A DNA stretch of 64,000 nt from JAHFUA01 sp963733935. Lineage in GTDB: Bacteria; Acidobacteriota; Terriglobia; Terriglobales; Acidobacteriaceae. Position numbers and translations under genes: made by a program. Position 1 is the stretch's first letter; the number at the start of each line of letters is the position of its first letter. The notes beneath the pieces are model-generated. The model saw nothing but the letters and a program-made list of their open reading frames with translations, had not been told where the DNA came from and did no database searches. Below, in pieces: positions 17,637-25,292 of this stretch. The stretch spans positions 310,001 to 374,000 of the forward strand of contig CAVTEQ010000005.1 in NCBI GenBank assembly GCA_963733935.1, written 5' to 3'.

Positions 17637-17996
17637 ATGAATCCAGACTACCTGTGGCTTACAGGCGCAATGCAATTGCTGACCTTTTTCGTCGTCGGGC
17701 CAGTAGTTGCCGTTGTGATCGCGTATGCGGCATGGCGAGGAAAGCCGGAGAACTTCAGCCCTCAACGGTACGGAATGGTGTGCGTCACGTCCGGCGTGAT
17801 TGCTTCTCTTCTGCTGGGATTCGCGAAGTGGATCAACGCCAACGTCAGAACCCCACAATATTTCCTACAATTGGCCTGTGTCTTGGTTAGCGGTCTATTA
17901 TTTGGCGTCTTGATGGGGAGCGGCTTCTCTGTGCTTCTATGTTTGTGGCGTTGGCACAAGGCAACCCGACTCGGCGATAACCAGACAGAACGATAG
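17637..17996 (+). CDS. Hypothetical membrane protein
   Basis: This 119-residue protein has three predicted transmembrane helices (about 8-30, 45-62 and 74-98) and a basic cytoplasmic tail. No family recognised. A GTG six bases upstream is an alternative start; neither has a strong ribosome site. It is divergent from the winged-helix membrane regulator, so the two may share a control region, but no operator is visible. Confidence 0.6.
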   Translation: MNPDYLWLTGAMQLLTFFVVGPVVAVVIAYAAWRGKPENFSPQRYGMVCVTSGVIASLLLGFAKWINANVRTPQYFLQLACVLVSGLLFGVLMGSGFSVLLCLWRWHKATRLGDNQTER

Positions 17997-18263
17997 TTGG
18001 CGAAAAATCGCCTTATCACTAACTGACCCCGGGTCGCGCCGTCCACCCGGGCTCGCCCGCACTCGCGCCGACCGAAGGCCACCACTGAAGTGATCCAGGG
18101 GGTGAATTTTCCCGCGGCAAGAGCTACCCGCAAGTTAGCAGTCCGCCTAGTCCCTTGTATCTCTTAAACTTATCGAATGACCTTGGCTTGATGACGTTTT
18201 ATGCGTAGTGCATTGCAATGCCGCGCCGGCTTGCGCGACAGTGTGCTCCAGCAGGAGGTAGAC

Positions 18264-19121
18264 ATGCGCCAGCGAATCCGCGCGACGGTCATGGCCCTTG
18301 CACTCGCCTGGCTGCTGGCCGCTCCCGGGTTGGCGCAATCGGTCGAGCTCCAGCCGGAGACGCGCTCTGCCTTCGATCAATATGTTGCTCAAGCAGAACA
18401 AAAGATGCAGGGCGACCTGCGCCCGGGCGGGCCATTTCTTCTGCCCGACGAGTGGCCGGCCGAGCGCCGCGACCAGGCCTATCAGCGGCTCCGGCGCGGC
18501 GAAATGATCATCGAGCATGTGGACGGGACTTCGATCATGTCCAAAACGCAGATTCCGCACGGGCTCATCCACCACTGGATCGGCATCGTTTTTATTCCCG
18601 GCGCAAGTCTCGCCGGAACGCTTTCCCTCCTGGCGAACTATGACCACCATGCGGAGGTCTATTCACCCGACGTGCAGCGGTCGCGGCTGGTGCGGCGCGA
18701 GGGCAACGACTTCCACGTCTTCATGCGTCTGAAGAAGCACAAGATCGTAACCGTGGTCCTCGACACCGAATATGACGTGCACGTTGCCATTCTCGACGCA
18801 CACCACGTCTATTCCCAGTCACACAGCACGCGCATCGCCGAGGTGCAGAACCCCGGCGGGAAAGATGAGCGCGATCTGCCTCCCGGAAATGATCACGGAT
18901 TTCTCTGGGCGCTCGATAACTACTGGCGCTTCTTCGAGGCCGAGGACGGCGTCTTCGTCCAATGCGAGGCCATCTCGCTGACCCGCAACATCCCAACTGG
19001 CCTGGGCTGGCTGATCGGACCGATTGTTCAGAGCTTGCCCCGCGAGTCGCTCGAATTCACGCTCGTCACCACCAGAAAAGCGGTTGCCGCACAGGCGATT
19101 GCCAACCGCAGCCTTCGCTGA
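18264..19121 (+). CDS. Exported protein of unknown function, conserved in Acidobacteriota
   Basis: This 285-residue protein has an N-terminal signal peptide (about 1-24, ending GLAQS). A near-perfect AGGAGGT at 18253-18259 fixes the start at 18264 instead of the ATG at 18201. The mature part contains HGLIHHWIGIVFIPGASLA, VVLDTEYDV, DHGFLWALDNYWRF and CEAISLTRNIPTGLGW, a pattern I associate with a conserved but unnamed Acidobacteriota family. The alternating strands and final helix suggest a START/SRPBCC-like lipid-binding fold, which is a guess. It is followed after 11 bases by a CDP-alcohol phosphotransferase and then GtrA, so an envelope-lipid role is plausible. Confidence 0.75.
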   Translation: MRQRIRATVMALALAWLLAAPGLAQSVELQPETRSAFDQYVAQAEQKMQGDLRPGGPFLLPDEWPAERRDQAYQRLRRGEMIIEHVDGTSIMSKTQIPHGLIHHWIGIVFIPGASLAGTLSLLANYDHHAEVYSPDVQRSRLVRREGNDFHVFMRLKKHKIVTVVLDTEYDVHVAILDAHHVYSQSHSTRIAEVQNPGGKDERDLPPGNDHGFLWALDNYWRFFEAEDGVFVQCEAISLTRNIPTGLGWLIGPIVQSLPRESLEFTLVTTRKAVAAQAIANRSLR

Positions 19122-19132
19122 CGGAGGAACCG

Positions 19133-19837
19133 ATGTTTACAGCCGAGCTAAAGCCCGCCGAACTGCACAACGCGTCTTTCAACAGCGCGCGGCGAGTCCA
19201 GGAGAGTCTCTCCTCCGGCCTCGAGAAGAAGATTTTGCTGTGGCTGGCCGCGCGCACCCCGCGCGGCGTCAACTCGGACCACCTCACGCTCGTGGGCTTT
19301 GCCGCGCAATTCTTGGCGGGAGCTTCCTACGCGCTCGCCGGCAGGAACAAATATGCGCTGCTGGCCGCCACATTCTTCATCGCCCTGAACTGGCTGGGCG
19401 ATTCCCTCGATGGAGCCCTGGCGCGATTTCGCAATCAGCAGCGCCCGCGATACGGCTTCTACGTGGACCACATCATTGACACCTTCGGCGCTGGCTTCCT
19501 CATGTGCGGTCTGGCCATCTCGGGCTATCTGCATTGGGGCGTCGCCGTTGGAATGCTGATTGTCTTCCTGATGCTCTCCATTGAGGTCTATCTGGCCACT
19601 TACACGCTCGGACACTTCCAGCTTTCCTACTGGATATTCGGCCCCACGGAAATTCGGATTCTGCTCGCCATCGGCAACATCACGCTGCTTTACCGGCCGA
19701 CGGTTCATGTTGTTGGCCATGCGTTCCGCCTGTTCGACGTGGGAGGCGTGATCGCCATCGTCGCCATGGGAGTGATGCTGGTTATCTCGACGGTGCGGCA
19801 CACCGCTCTGCTCTATCGGCAGGAGCGGATTCGGTGA
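19133..19837 (+). CDS. CDP-alcohol phosphatidyltransferase family protein
   Basis: This 234-residue integral membrane enzyme carries the full family motif, visible as GDSLDGALARF followed by GFYVDHIID, i.e. D-x2-DG-x2-AR-x8-G-x3-D-x3-D, which binds two metals and the CDP group. About six hydrophobic helices follow the usual layout. The family joins a CDP-linked phosphatidyl or polyol group to an alcohol; the acceptor cannot be read from sequence. ACGGAGG precedes the ATG. It overlaps the GtrA gene downstream. Confidence 0.88.
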   Translation: MFTAELKPAELHNASFNSARRVQESLSSGLEKKILLWLAARTPRGVNSDHLTLVGFAAQFLAGASYALAGRNKYALLAATFFIALNWLGDSLDGALARFRNQQRPRYGFYVDHIIDTFGAGFLMCGLAISGYLHWGVAVGMLIVFLMLSIEVYLATYTLGHFQLSYWIFGPTEIRILLAIGNITLLYRPTVHVVGHAFRLFDVGGVIAIVAMGVMLVISTVRHTALLYRQERIR

Positions 19838-20268
19838 TGCCTGAGCTTCGTATCACCGGACGACGCTGGCTGAAGTTCAACCTGGTCGGCGCCATCGGCA
19901 TCGTTGTGCAATTGGCAGTGTTGGGAATCCTGAATGGCGTCCTCAAGCTGGACTATCTTCCCGCTACGGCTCTGGCGGTGGAAGCGGCGGTGCTGCACAA
20001 CTTCTTGTGGCACGAGCGCTACACCTGGGCGGACCGCGCCAGCCTCACCCGCCGGCAAGCGCTGCTGCGCCTGCTTCACTTCAATCTCACGACGGGCGCC
20101 ATCTCAATCCTGGGAAACCTGCTGCTGATGCGGATGCTGGTTGGCCAGGCGCATTTGCCGTCACTGCCAGCCAACCTGATCAGCATCGCGGGTTGCTCGC
20201 TCGTGAATTTCCTGGTCAGCGACACCTTTGTGTTTCGAACTTCCGAAGAAACCACCGATCGTGGCTGA
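19837..20268 (+). CDS. GtrA family membrane protein
   Basis: This 143-residue protein has four predicted helices (about 12-32, 38-57, 77-98 and 107-127) and the GtrA features FNLVGAIGIVVQLAVL and FLWHERYTW. GtrA-like proteins are thought to move or present polyprenyl-linked sugars for envelope glycosylation. The ATG at 19837 overlaps the stop of the CDP-alcohol enzyme by one base, showing translational coupling; a GTG three bases upstream is the alternative. It converges with the phospholipase-C-like gene. Confidence 0.86.
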   Translation: MPELRITGRRWLKFNLVGAIGIVVQLAVLGILNGVLKLDYLPATALAVEAAVLHNFLWHERYTWADRASLTRRQALLRLLHFNLTTGAISILGNLLLMRMLVGQAHLPSLPANLISIAGCSLVNFLVSDTFVFRTSEETTDRG

Positions 20269-20286
20269 GATCGAGCGCGCTACAAA

Positions 20287-21750
20287 TCACTCTCGCCGCG
20301 CCTGCTCGATGATTGACTCGACGATTGCCATCGTGTTTCTGACCTTGTTTTCGTTGAAGTGCTGCAACTCCGCCGTGAGCTTTGCGCCGGCGCCTAAAGC
20401 GGCTTTCCCCAGCGCGGATTTCAACTTCATCCATGCACCGGGAAGTTGGGAGGCCGCCTCGACCGCCTTTGTATCTCCCAGTTCGCGCGCAAGAAAGTAG
20501 GCAAATGCCTCGAGAGCCTTGTGATGGACGCTGGAGTCTTCCCGTTCGAGAGCCGGGCTGGGCGGCACAAGGTCGGTGTACGGAACCCGGATGAATGCCG
20601 GCGTGTCGTCCCGCCTTGCATCCCGAAGCGCCACCGAAATCGATTTGGCATTGGCGGTGCGCTGCCCCAGTGTCGCAAGACCCAGGCCCCATCTGTCGAT
20701 GAGATAGCGAAGAACGCTGGTGTGGTCGAACTGCGTCGTTTCCACCCTCCTGCCGACCCAGGGCGAAACCAGCAACGCCGGAACACGTACGCCTAAACGG
20801 TCAAATCCGAAAGTGAGGTTCGGATTGTCCGGGTCGATTTTTGCGCGAAGATCGTCAGGCGGTGTGGCAGCGGGGGGAGAAACGTGATCGTAAAAGCCGC
20901 CGTGTTCATCGAAGTTGATAATCAGCAGCGAGGCTTCCCACAGCTTCGGGCTGGAGCGGATGGCGTTGTACACATCCGCAATCAGCTTTTCGGCTTTAAA
21001 GATATTGTGGGGAGGATGATCGTCGTTCTGATCGGCGCCGAAATATTTTGGTTCGATAAAACAGAAAGATGGGAAGGTCGGCTCATCGGAGCAATCGGCG
21101 AAGAAGCGGTCGATCCTGCGATAGTGAATCAGGTTCTCGGGGTGTCGCTGATGCGCCAACAGCAGCGAACTGGGAAAATCATAATAGTAGACCTTCCAGT
21201 CAACATGCCCTTCATCGAGGCGGTCGAAGATGGTGGTTTGCGTCTGGTTGAAGTAGGTGGCGAGCTGCGGGTGCTGCCACCCCTCGGGCATCAATGCCTG
21301 ACCATTACTGGTTCCGGTAAGCGCGAAAAAGCGGTTGGGCCAGGTTGGCCCGGGCAGCGAGGCGAACCAGTGATCGCAGATCGTAAAATTCAGCGCCAGC
21401 GTGTGGAGGGCCGGCAGGAATGCAAGCGGATAGTAGCCCATGACTTCCTGCCGCTGCTGCGGTGTTGCCTTGGGATAATTTCGAGCAAAGTCGAGCACAA
21501 AGCCGGAATTATTGTTTTGAAGCTGTTCAAGAACGAACCGCACCTCGTGCTTTGGGTCGGGATCGACTTGCTTGGCTTCTGTGGGCTTTTGCTCATAGCG
21601 CAGGCCCTCGGCATCGAGATTGAAGAAGGCCGGCTGGCCTGGAGCATTTAAACCATCCAGCTCGGGATAGACCTGCCTGAAACAGCCCAACATTCGATCG
21701 AACGACTGATTTTCCAGCAGCAGGTAGATCACATGTCTGATGTTGTCCAT
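20287..21750 (-). CDS. Phosphoesterase of the phospholipase C / acid phosphatase superfamily
   Basis: This 487-residue protein opens HVIYLLLENQSFDRMLG, the metal-binding Glu-Asn start of the PF04185 phosphoesterase family. It has DHWFASLPGPTWPNRFF (His/Asp region) and NFDEHGGFYDHVSPP near the end. The family hydrolyses phospholipids or phosphomonoesters. Homologues usually carry a Tat signal, but here the conserved domain starts within five residues of the N-terminus, so there is no export signal. The C-terminal 90 residues are an extra charged helical tail. Confidence 0.82.
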   Translation of the reverse strand: MDNIRHVIYLLLENQSFDRMLGCFRQVYPELDGLNAPGQPAFFNLDAEGLRYEQKPTEAKQVDPDPKHEVRFVLEQLQNNNSGFVLDFARNYPKATPQQRQEVMGYYPLAFLPALHTLALNFTICDHWFASLPGPTWPNRFFALTGTSNGQALMPEGWQHPQLATYFNQTQTTIFDRLDEGHVDWKVYYYDFPSSLLLAHQRHPENLIHYRRIDRFFADCSDEPTFPSFCFIEPKYFGADQNDDHPPHNIFKAEKLIADVYNAIRSSPKLWEASLLIINFDEHGGFYDHVSPPAATPPDDLRAKIDPDNPNLTFGFDRLGVRVPALLVSPWVGRRVETTQFDHTSVLRYLIDRWGLGLATLGQRTANAKSISVALRDARRDDTPAFIRVPYTDLVPPSPALEREDSSVHHKALEAFAYFLARELGDTKAVEAASQLPGAWMKLKSALGKAALGAGAKLTAELQHFNENKVRNTMAIVESIIEQARRE

Positions 21751-21843
21751 CACGTAACACCCATTCTTGGAATTCGCTGGAAGCGCTTACTCAATCGCTT
21801 CGAGTTCTGGAATCGCTCACTGATCTGAACATCCACGCGCTCC

Positions 21844-22998
21844 CTAGTACACCTCTCGGCTTTGTGCTGTCGCCTTGCCGGGGTAGGAAAAGCGCGGCTC
21901 GGCGCGAACGTTGCCGACGATCAGGTCCGCGACGTACTCCCCGACTGCAGGCGCGTGCTTGAAGCCGTGGCCTGAGCCGCCGCCCGCGATCCATACGTTA
22001 TCCACGTCGGGGTGGCGGTCGATCAGGAAATCACCATTGGAAGTGTTCTCATAGGAGCACACTCGGGTTTCCGCCAGCGGCGAATCGCGCAGCTCGGGGA
22101 AATATGTGCGCAAGTGCTCCCGCATGGCGCGCACGCTGCGCGGGCTGACCAGCCTGTCGGCGGTCTCGGGATCGAACCTGGGCCCGTGGGCGTCAAAACC
22201 AATCTTGATTCCCCGGTTCTCGACATCGGGCACGCCATAAATGTGATCGGCATAGCTGTACCACGCCGGCATCAGCGCCGGCGTATAGCGATGGTTGCCG
22301 GGCGCGAGGGAAAAGAAAAAGACTTCCTGGCGGGTGGGAAAAATGCGCTTGCCCACGTTGTCTGGAAAGAGACGCGGTAGCCACGCGCCGCAAGCGAATA
22401 CGAACTCGCCGGCAGTGATGCGGCGGCCAGTGTTGGTAACCACGGCATCCAGCCGCGAAGCAGTGGGAGGCGGCTGAACGGCTTCTGCGATGTACTCGAC
22501 TCCGCCGGCGATCGCCTGCGTTGCGACCGCCTGCACCGCACGCCGCGCCATGAGCACCCCAGCCTCCGGCTCGAACAGTCCCCAATCGATGCCGCGCAAG
22601 GAGAACTGAGGAAAGCGCCTGCTCAATTCCGCACGCGACAGCTTTTCGCAAGGTACTTTCAGCGTGCTCAAGGTGCTCAGGCTCTCTCGCGGATAGCTGT
22701 CCTGTTTGCGCGCCAGCCATAACATGCCGGTGCGCAGAAAACATTGTTCGCCGGAGCGCCGCTCGAACCCGCGCCAGAGCTTCATCGATCGTAGGGCGAA
22801 GCGCGTGTAAAGCTCGTCCGGACCATAGGCCATGCGCATGATCCGAGTCTCGCCTCCGGAGCTGGAGCGGCTGTGGCCCGGGCCGTAGGCATCGAGCAGC
22901 GCGACCTTCTTTCCTTGCCGGCGAAGGTGATAGGCGGTCCAAGCGCCGAAGGCGCCGGCGCCGATTACCGCCACGTCGTATTGCCGTCGCCGGTTCAT
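21844..22998 (-). CDS. FAD-dependent amine oxidase, monomeric sarcosine oxidase-like
   Basis: This 384-residue DAO-family flavoenzyme has the dinucleotide loop YDVAVIGAGAFGAWTAYHL at its start and SSGGETRIMRMAYGP (about 47-61), the region that binds covalent FAD in monomeric sarcosine oxidases. The closing NVWIAGGGSGHGFKHAPAVG is the FAD-binding segment. It oxidises a secondary or N-methyl amino acid, releasing H2O2; the substrate is not certain. Its ATG overlaps the stop of the upstream ornithine-cyclodeaminase-like gene (ATGA), so both are in an amino-acid catabolic operon. The start at 22998 leaves out an unrelated 21-residue leader. Confidence 0.87.
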   Translation of the reverse strand: MNRRRQYDVAVIGAGAFGAWTAYHLRRQGKKVALLDAYGPGHSRSSSGGETRIMRMAYGPDELYTRFALRSMKLWRGFERRSGEQCFLRTGMLWLARKQDSYPRESLSTLSTLKVPCEKLSRAELSRRFPQFSLRGIDWGLFEPEAGVLMARRAVQAVATQAIAGGVEYIAEAVQPPPTASRLDAVVTNTGRRITAGEFVFACGAWLPRLFPDNVGKRIFPTRQEVFFFSLAPGNHRYTPALMPAWYSYADHIYGVPDVENRGIKIGFDAHGPRFDPETADRLVSPRSVRAMREHLRTYFPELRDSPLAETRVCSYENTSNGDFLIDRHPDVDNVWIAGGGSGHGFKHAPAVGEYVADLIVGNVRAEPRFSYPGKATAQSREVY

Positions 22999-23939
22999 TG
23001 GCTGTGCTGCTCTGCTTTCTGCCAGACGAGCGTCGCCGTGACCAGATCTTCGATCGCGCACCCCAGGTTCTTGAAGACCGTGACTTCGTCGGCCGAGGTC
23101 CGTCCGGCTTTTTTGCCGCTCACGATCTCGTGCAAGTCGGCGACGACGTGCTCGCGGCCAATCACGCCCTCGCGCATGGGGATCAGCAGAGTCGCCGGCC
23201 TCGACCAGACGCGCTCTCGTAGCTCTCGACCACGATACGCGCCCGCCGCATGGTCTCGCTGTCCGCCTCGCGCTTGTCAGGCTGAAACGCGCCGACCAGA
23301 TTCAAGTGCGTGCCGGGCCGCAGCCATTTTCCGTCGAAGATGGGGGTTGGCGACGTCGTGCAGGTGCAGATCACGTCCGCCTGCGAGGCGCACATGCGGG
23401 CGTCGGCCGGTTCGACCGCCACGTCGAGCTCTTTCGATATCGCCGTCGCAAACGTCCGGCTGCGCTCCGGGCTCGAACCGCAAACCAGGATGCGCTCGAA
23501 GCGTCGCTCCGCGGTCAGAACCTCTATATGTGAGCGCGCCTGCCTTCCCGTACCGAACACACCCAGGATCTTCGAATCGTGGCGCGCCATGTGCCGGGTG
23601 GCAACCGCCGACGTAGCGGCCGTGCGCACGTCGGTCAGATAGTTGGCTGCCATCAGGGCGCGCAGCTTACCGCTGGCTGGATCGAATAGAACGTAGGTCG
23701 CTTGCAATCGCTCGCGCGGCATTCTCGAAGAACGAGACCAGCTTGGTGCCAAGCCCGGGGAGGGCGCTGTCGGAGCAGGGCATAACGAGCAGCACGCCGC
23801 GGCCTTGCACCGGCACGTGGGTGCGGACAGGCATCACGGCGGTCGAGCGGTAATCGCGCGCGAACGCGGCTTCGATGGCGTTCACCACCTCGGCGGGCTC
23901 AAGCAGCGAGCGGACTTCCGAATCGGTGAAGACTCTCAT
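22995..23939 (-). pseudogene. Ornithine cyclodeaminase / mu-crystallin family gene with two frame breaks
   Basis: The coding signal runs through three frames. 23939 down to about 23720 gives the N-terminus (MRVFTDSEVRSLLEPAEVV to LGTKLVSFFENA). About 23730 to 23200 gives QATYVLFDPASGKLRALM, the NAD-binding GVFGTGRQARSHIEVL and APTP-type segments. About 23200 to 22995 gives LLIPMREGVIGREHVVADLHE to the stop. Joined, these make a normal-length protein of about 315 residues, so two single-base-scale shifts (near 23705-23730 and 23190-23215) break it. The family includes ornithine cyclodeaminase, alanine dehydrogenase and ketimine reductases. It overlaps the sarcosine-oxidase-like gene and diverges from crcB. 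Confidence 0.82.
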
Positions 23940-23989
23940 CTTCCATCTTCAATTGCTTCGGCGATTGGGAGGCGGTAGCATAGCACTGC

Positions 23990-24040
23990 AGGCGATGGAG
24001 TTCGCCTTTAACCGCCCACCGTGGCTGATGACTCCTACGA
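23990..24040 (+). promoter_or_regulatory. Fluoride riboswitch (crcB motif)
   Basis: AGGCGATGGAGTTCGCC (23990-24006), then TTTAACCGCCCACCG and GGCTGATGACTCCTACG (24023-24039), match the crcB RNA consensus: a GGNGAUGGNGUUCGCC hairpin followed by the invariant GCUGAUGACUCCUAC segment. It lies directly in front of a fluoride-exporter gene, which is the classic context. Confidence 0.93.
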
Positions 24041-24059
24041 ATCTCACGTAGGAGTTTTT
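24031..24059 (+). terminator. Expression-platform terminator of the fluoride riboswitch
   Basis: ACTCCTACG (24031-24039) pairs with CGTAGGAGT (24047-24055), followed by five T residues. The left arm is part of the conserved aptamer end, so ligand binding and terminator formation are mutually exclusive. GTAGGAG in the right arm also serves as the crcB ribosome site. Confidence 0.85.
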
Positions 24060-24061
24060 CT

Positions 24062-24442
24062 GTGCTAGAAAATCTCGTGTATCTCTCTATCGGCGCGGTT
24101 CTCGGGGCGATGGCCCGCTTTGCCTGCACGCACCTCTCGTCGCAGCTCTCGCACCATCACGGGTTTCCCTACGGAACGCTGCTGGTCAACGTGCTGGGAT
24201 CGTTCATCGTCGGATATGTGCTCACCTGGACCGCTGACCATGACCACGATCATTGGCGCCTGTTCGCGGCCACTGGATTCTGCGGCGCGTTTACCACATT
24301 CTCCGCGTTTGCGTATGAGACGATCGGGTACTGGCACGAGCGACAATTCCTGCAATTAGGCTTGAACGTCGCCCTGAACAATGTGCTCTCGATTCTGGCG
24401 GTGGTGGGCGGGATCGCCGTTCGCAACGGTCATGCAAGCTGA
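24062..24442 (+). CDS. crcB: Fluoride exporter CrcB/Fluc
   Basis: This 126-residue protein with four transmembrane helices forms the dimeric fluoride channel. Typical Fluc marks are AVLGAMARFACTH, YGTLLVNVLGSFIVGY (the Asn in the pore helix) and GFCGAFTTFSAFAYE with the Phe-box and Na+-site residues. The start is GTG, supported by GTAGGAG six bases upstream, inside the riboswitch terminator. Expression should rise when fluoride stabilises the aptamer. Confidence 0.94.
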   Translation: MLENLVYLSIGAVLGAMARFACTHLSSQLSHHHGFPYGTLLVNVLGSFIVGYVLTWTADHDHDHWRLFAATGFCGAFTTFSAFAYETIGYWHERQFLQLGLNVALNNVLSILAVVGGIAVRNGHAS

Positions 24443-24465
24443 TCGACTAGGTATTGCCGGGCGCC

Positions 24466-25203
24466 TCATCCGCGAATCAGGAAGAGCAGCCCCGCTACCA
24501 CCAGCACCGCCTCGATGATGGCGACGAACACCTTCTCCGGCAGCCGATCGACAATCAGCTTCCCGAGGAAAGAACCACCGATCATGATGGGGCCCAGCCC
24601 CAGGCCGATGAGCACGCCGGATTGCGTCAGCACACCGGTTTGGCGATACGCAAACAGCTTGGTCACGTGCATCACGACAGTTGAAAGCGCCTCCGTGCCG
24701 ATATACGCCGCCTTCACCAGACCGTACGCCAGGAAGAACGGAGCCATGATCGGTCCCACGCTCCCCAGCAGCGCTGAAAGGAAGCTCGCTCCGGCGCCGA
24801 TCCCGGCAAACGCGGCGGCGGGAAAAGGCTTCGGCCGCTTCGGACGTGCGTGACGCCAGACGACGACCAGCAGCAGGAATGCGCCCAGCAGGCGCGTCAG
24901 AAAGTGTAAAGGAGCTTTCGCGAACAGATATCCGCCGAGTAGTGCCATGGGGACGGCGCCCACAGCAAACCAGCCGACGACGCGCCACTCCAGCTCTCGC
25001 CGATTGAACCAGACGCGGCTGCCGTTGCCGATCAATTGCGCCACCGTCAGAATCGGTATGGCCTCGCGCACGCCGAACGCCGCAACCAGCACTGGGAGCA
25101 GCACCGCTGCGCCGCCAAAACCCGTTACCGCCGCCAGCGTCGACGCCACCAGCGCTACCAGCGCGAGCACGATCCACTGCAAGATGGCGGGCGTCAGCAA
25201 CAC
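24466..25203 (-). CDS. TauE/SafE family sulfite/organic anion exporter
   Basis: This 245-residue protein has about eight hydrophobic helices. VASTLAAVTGFGGAAVLLPVLV near the start and GAGASFLSALLGSVGPIMAPFF in the middle are the two inverted TauE/SafE repeats. Family members export sulfite, sulfoacetate or other small anions. The start is GTG at 25203. It converges with crcB. The substrate is not assignable from sequence, since neighbours give no sulfur-metabolism clue. Confidence 0.85.
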   Translation of the reverse strand: MLLTPAILQWIVLALVALVASTLAAVTGFGGAAVLLPVLVAAFGVREAIPILTVAQLIGNGSRVWFNRRELEWRVVGWFAVGAVPMALLGGYLFAKAPLHFLTRLLGAFLLLVVVWRHARPKRPKPFPAAAFAGIGAGASFLSALLGSVGPIMAPFFLAYGLVKAAYIGTEALSTVVMHVTKLFAYRQTGVLTQSGVLIGLGLGPIMIGGSFLGKLIVDRLPEKVFVAIIEAVLVVAGLLFLIRG

Positions 25204-25215
25204 GTTTGAAGATCA

Positions 25216-25278
25216 GCCACAGAGGCACGGAGGCACAGAGTTATGTGGGATGTCATGGTGGCTCTGTGCCTCCGTGGC
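25216..25278. repeat. Inverted repeat with 8-base periodic arms (CACAGAGG type)
   Basis: The left arm 25216-25240 reads GCCACAGAG-GCACGGAG-GCACAGAG. The right arm 25262-25278 reads CTCTGTGCCTCCGTGGC, its complement. It sits between the aldo-keto reductase stop and the TauE start, both on the minus strand. Confidence 0.8.
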
Positions 25279-25292
25279 AAGATTTGAAGACT

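Noticed and set aside
18201..18263. Longer start for the exported protein at 18264
   Set aside because: The near-perfect ribosome site AGGAGGT and a clean signal peptide begin at 18264; the upstream 21 residues look random.
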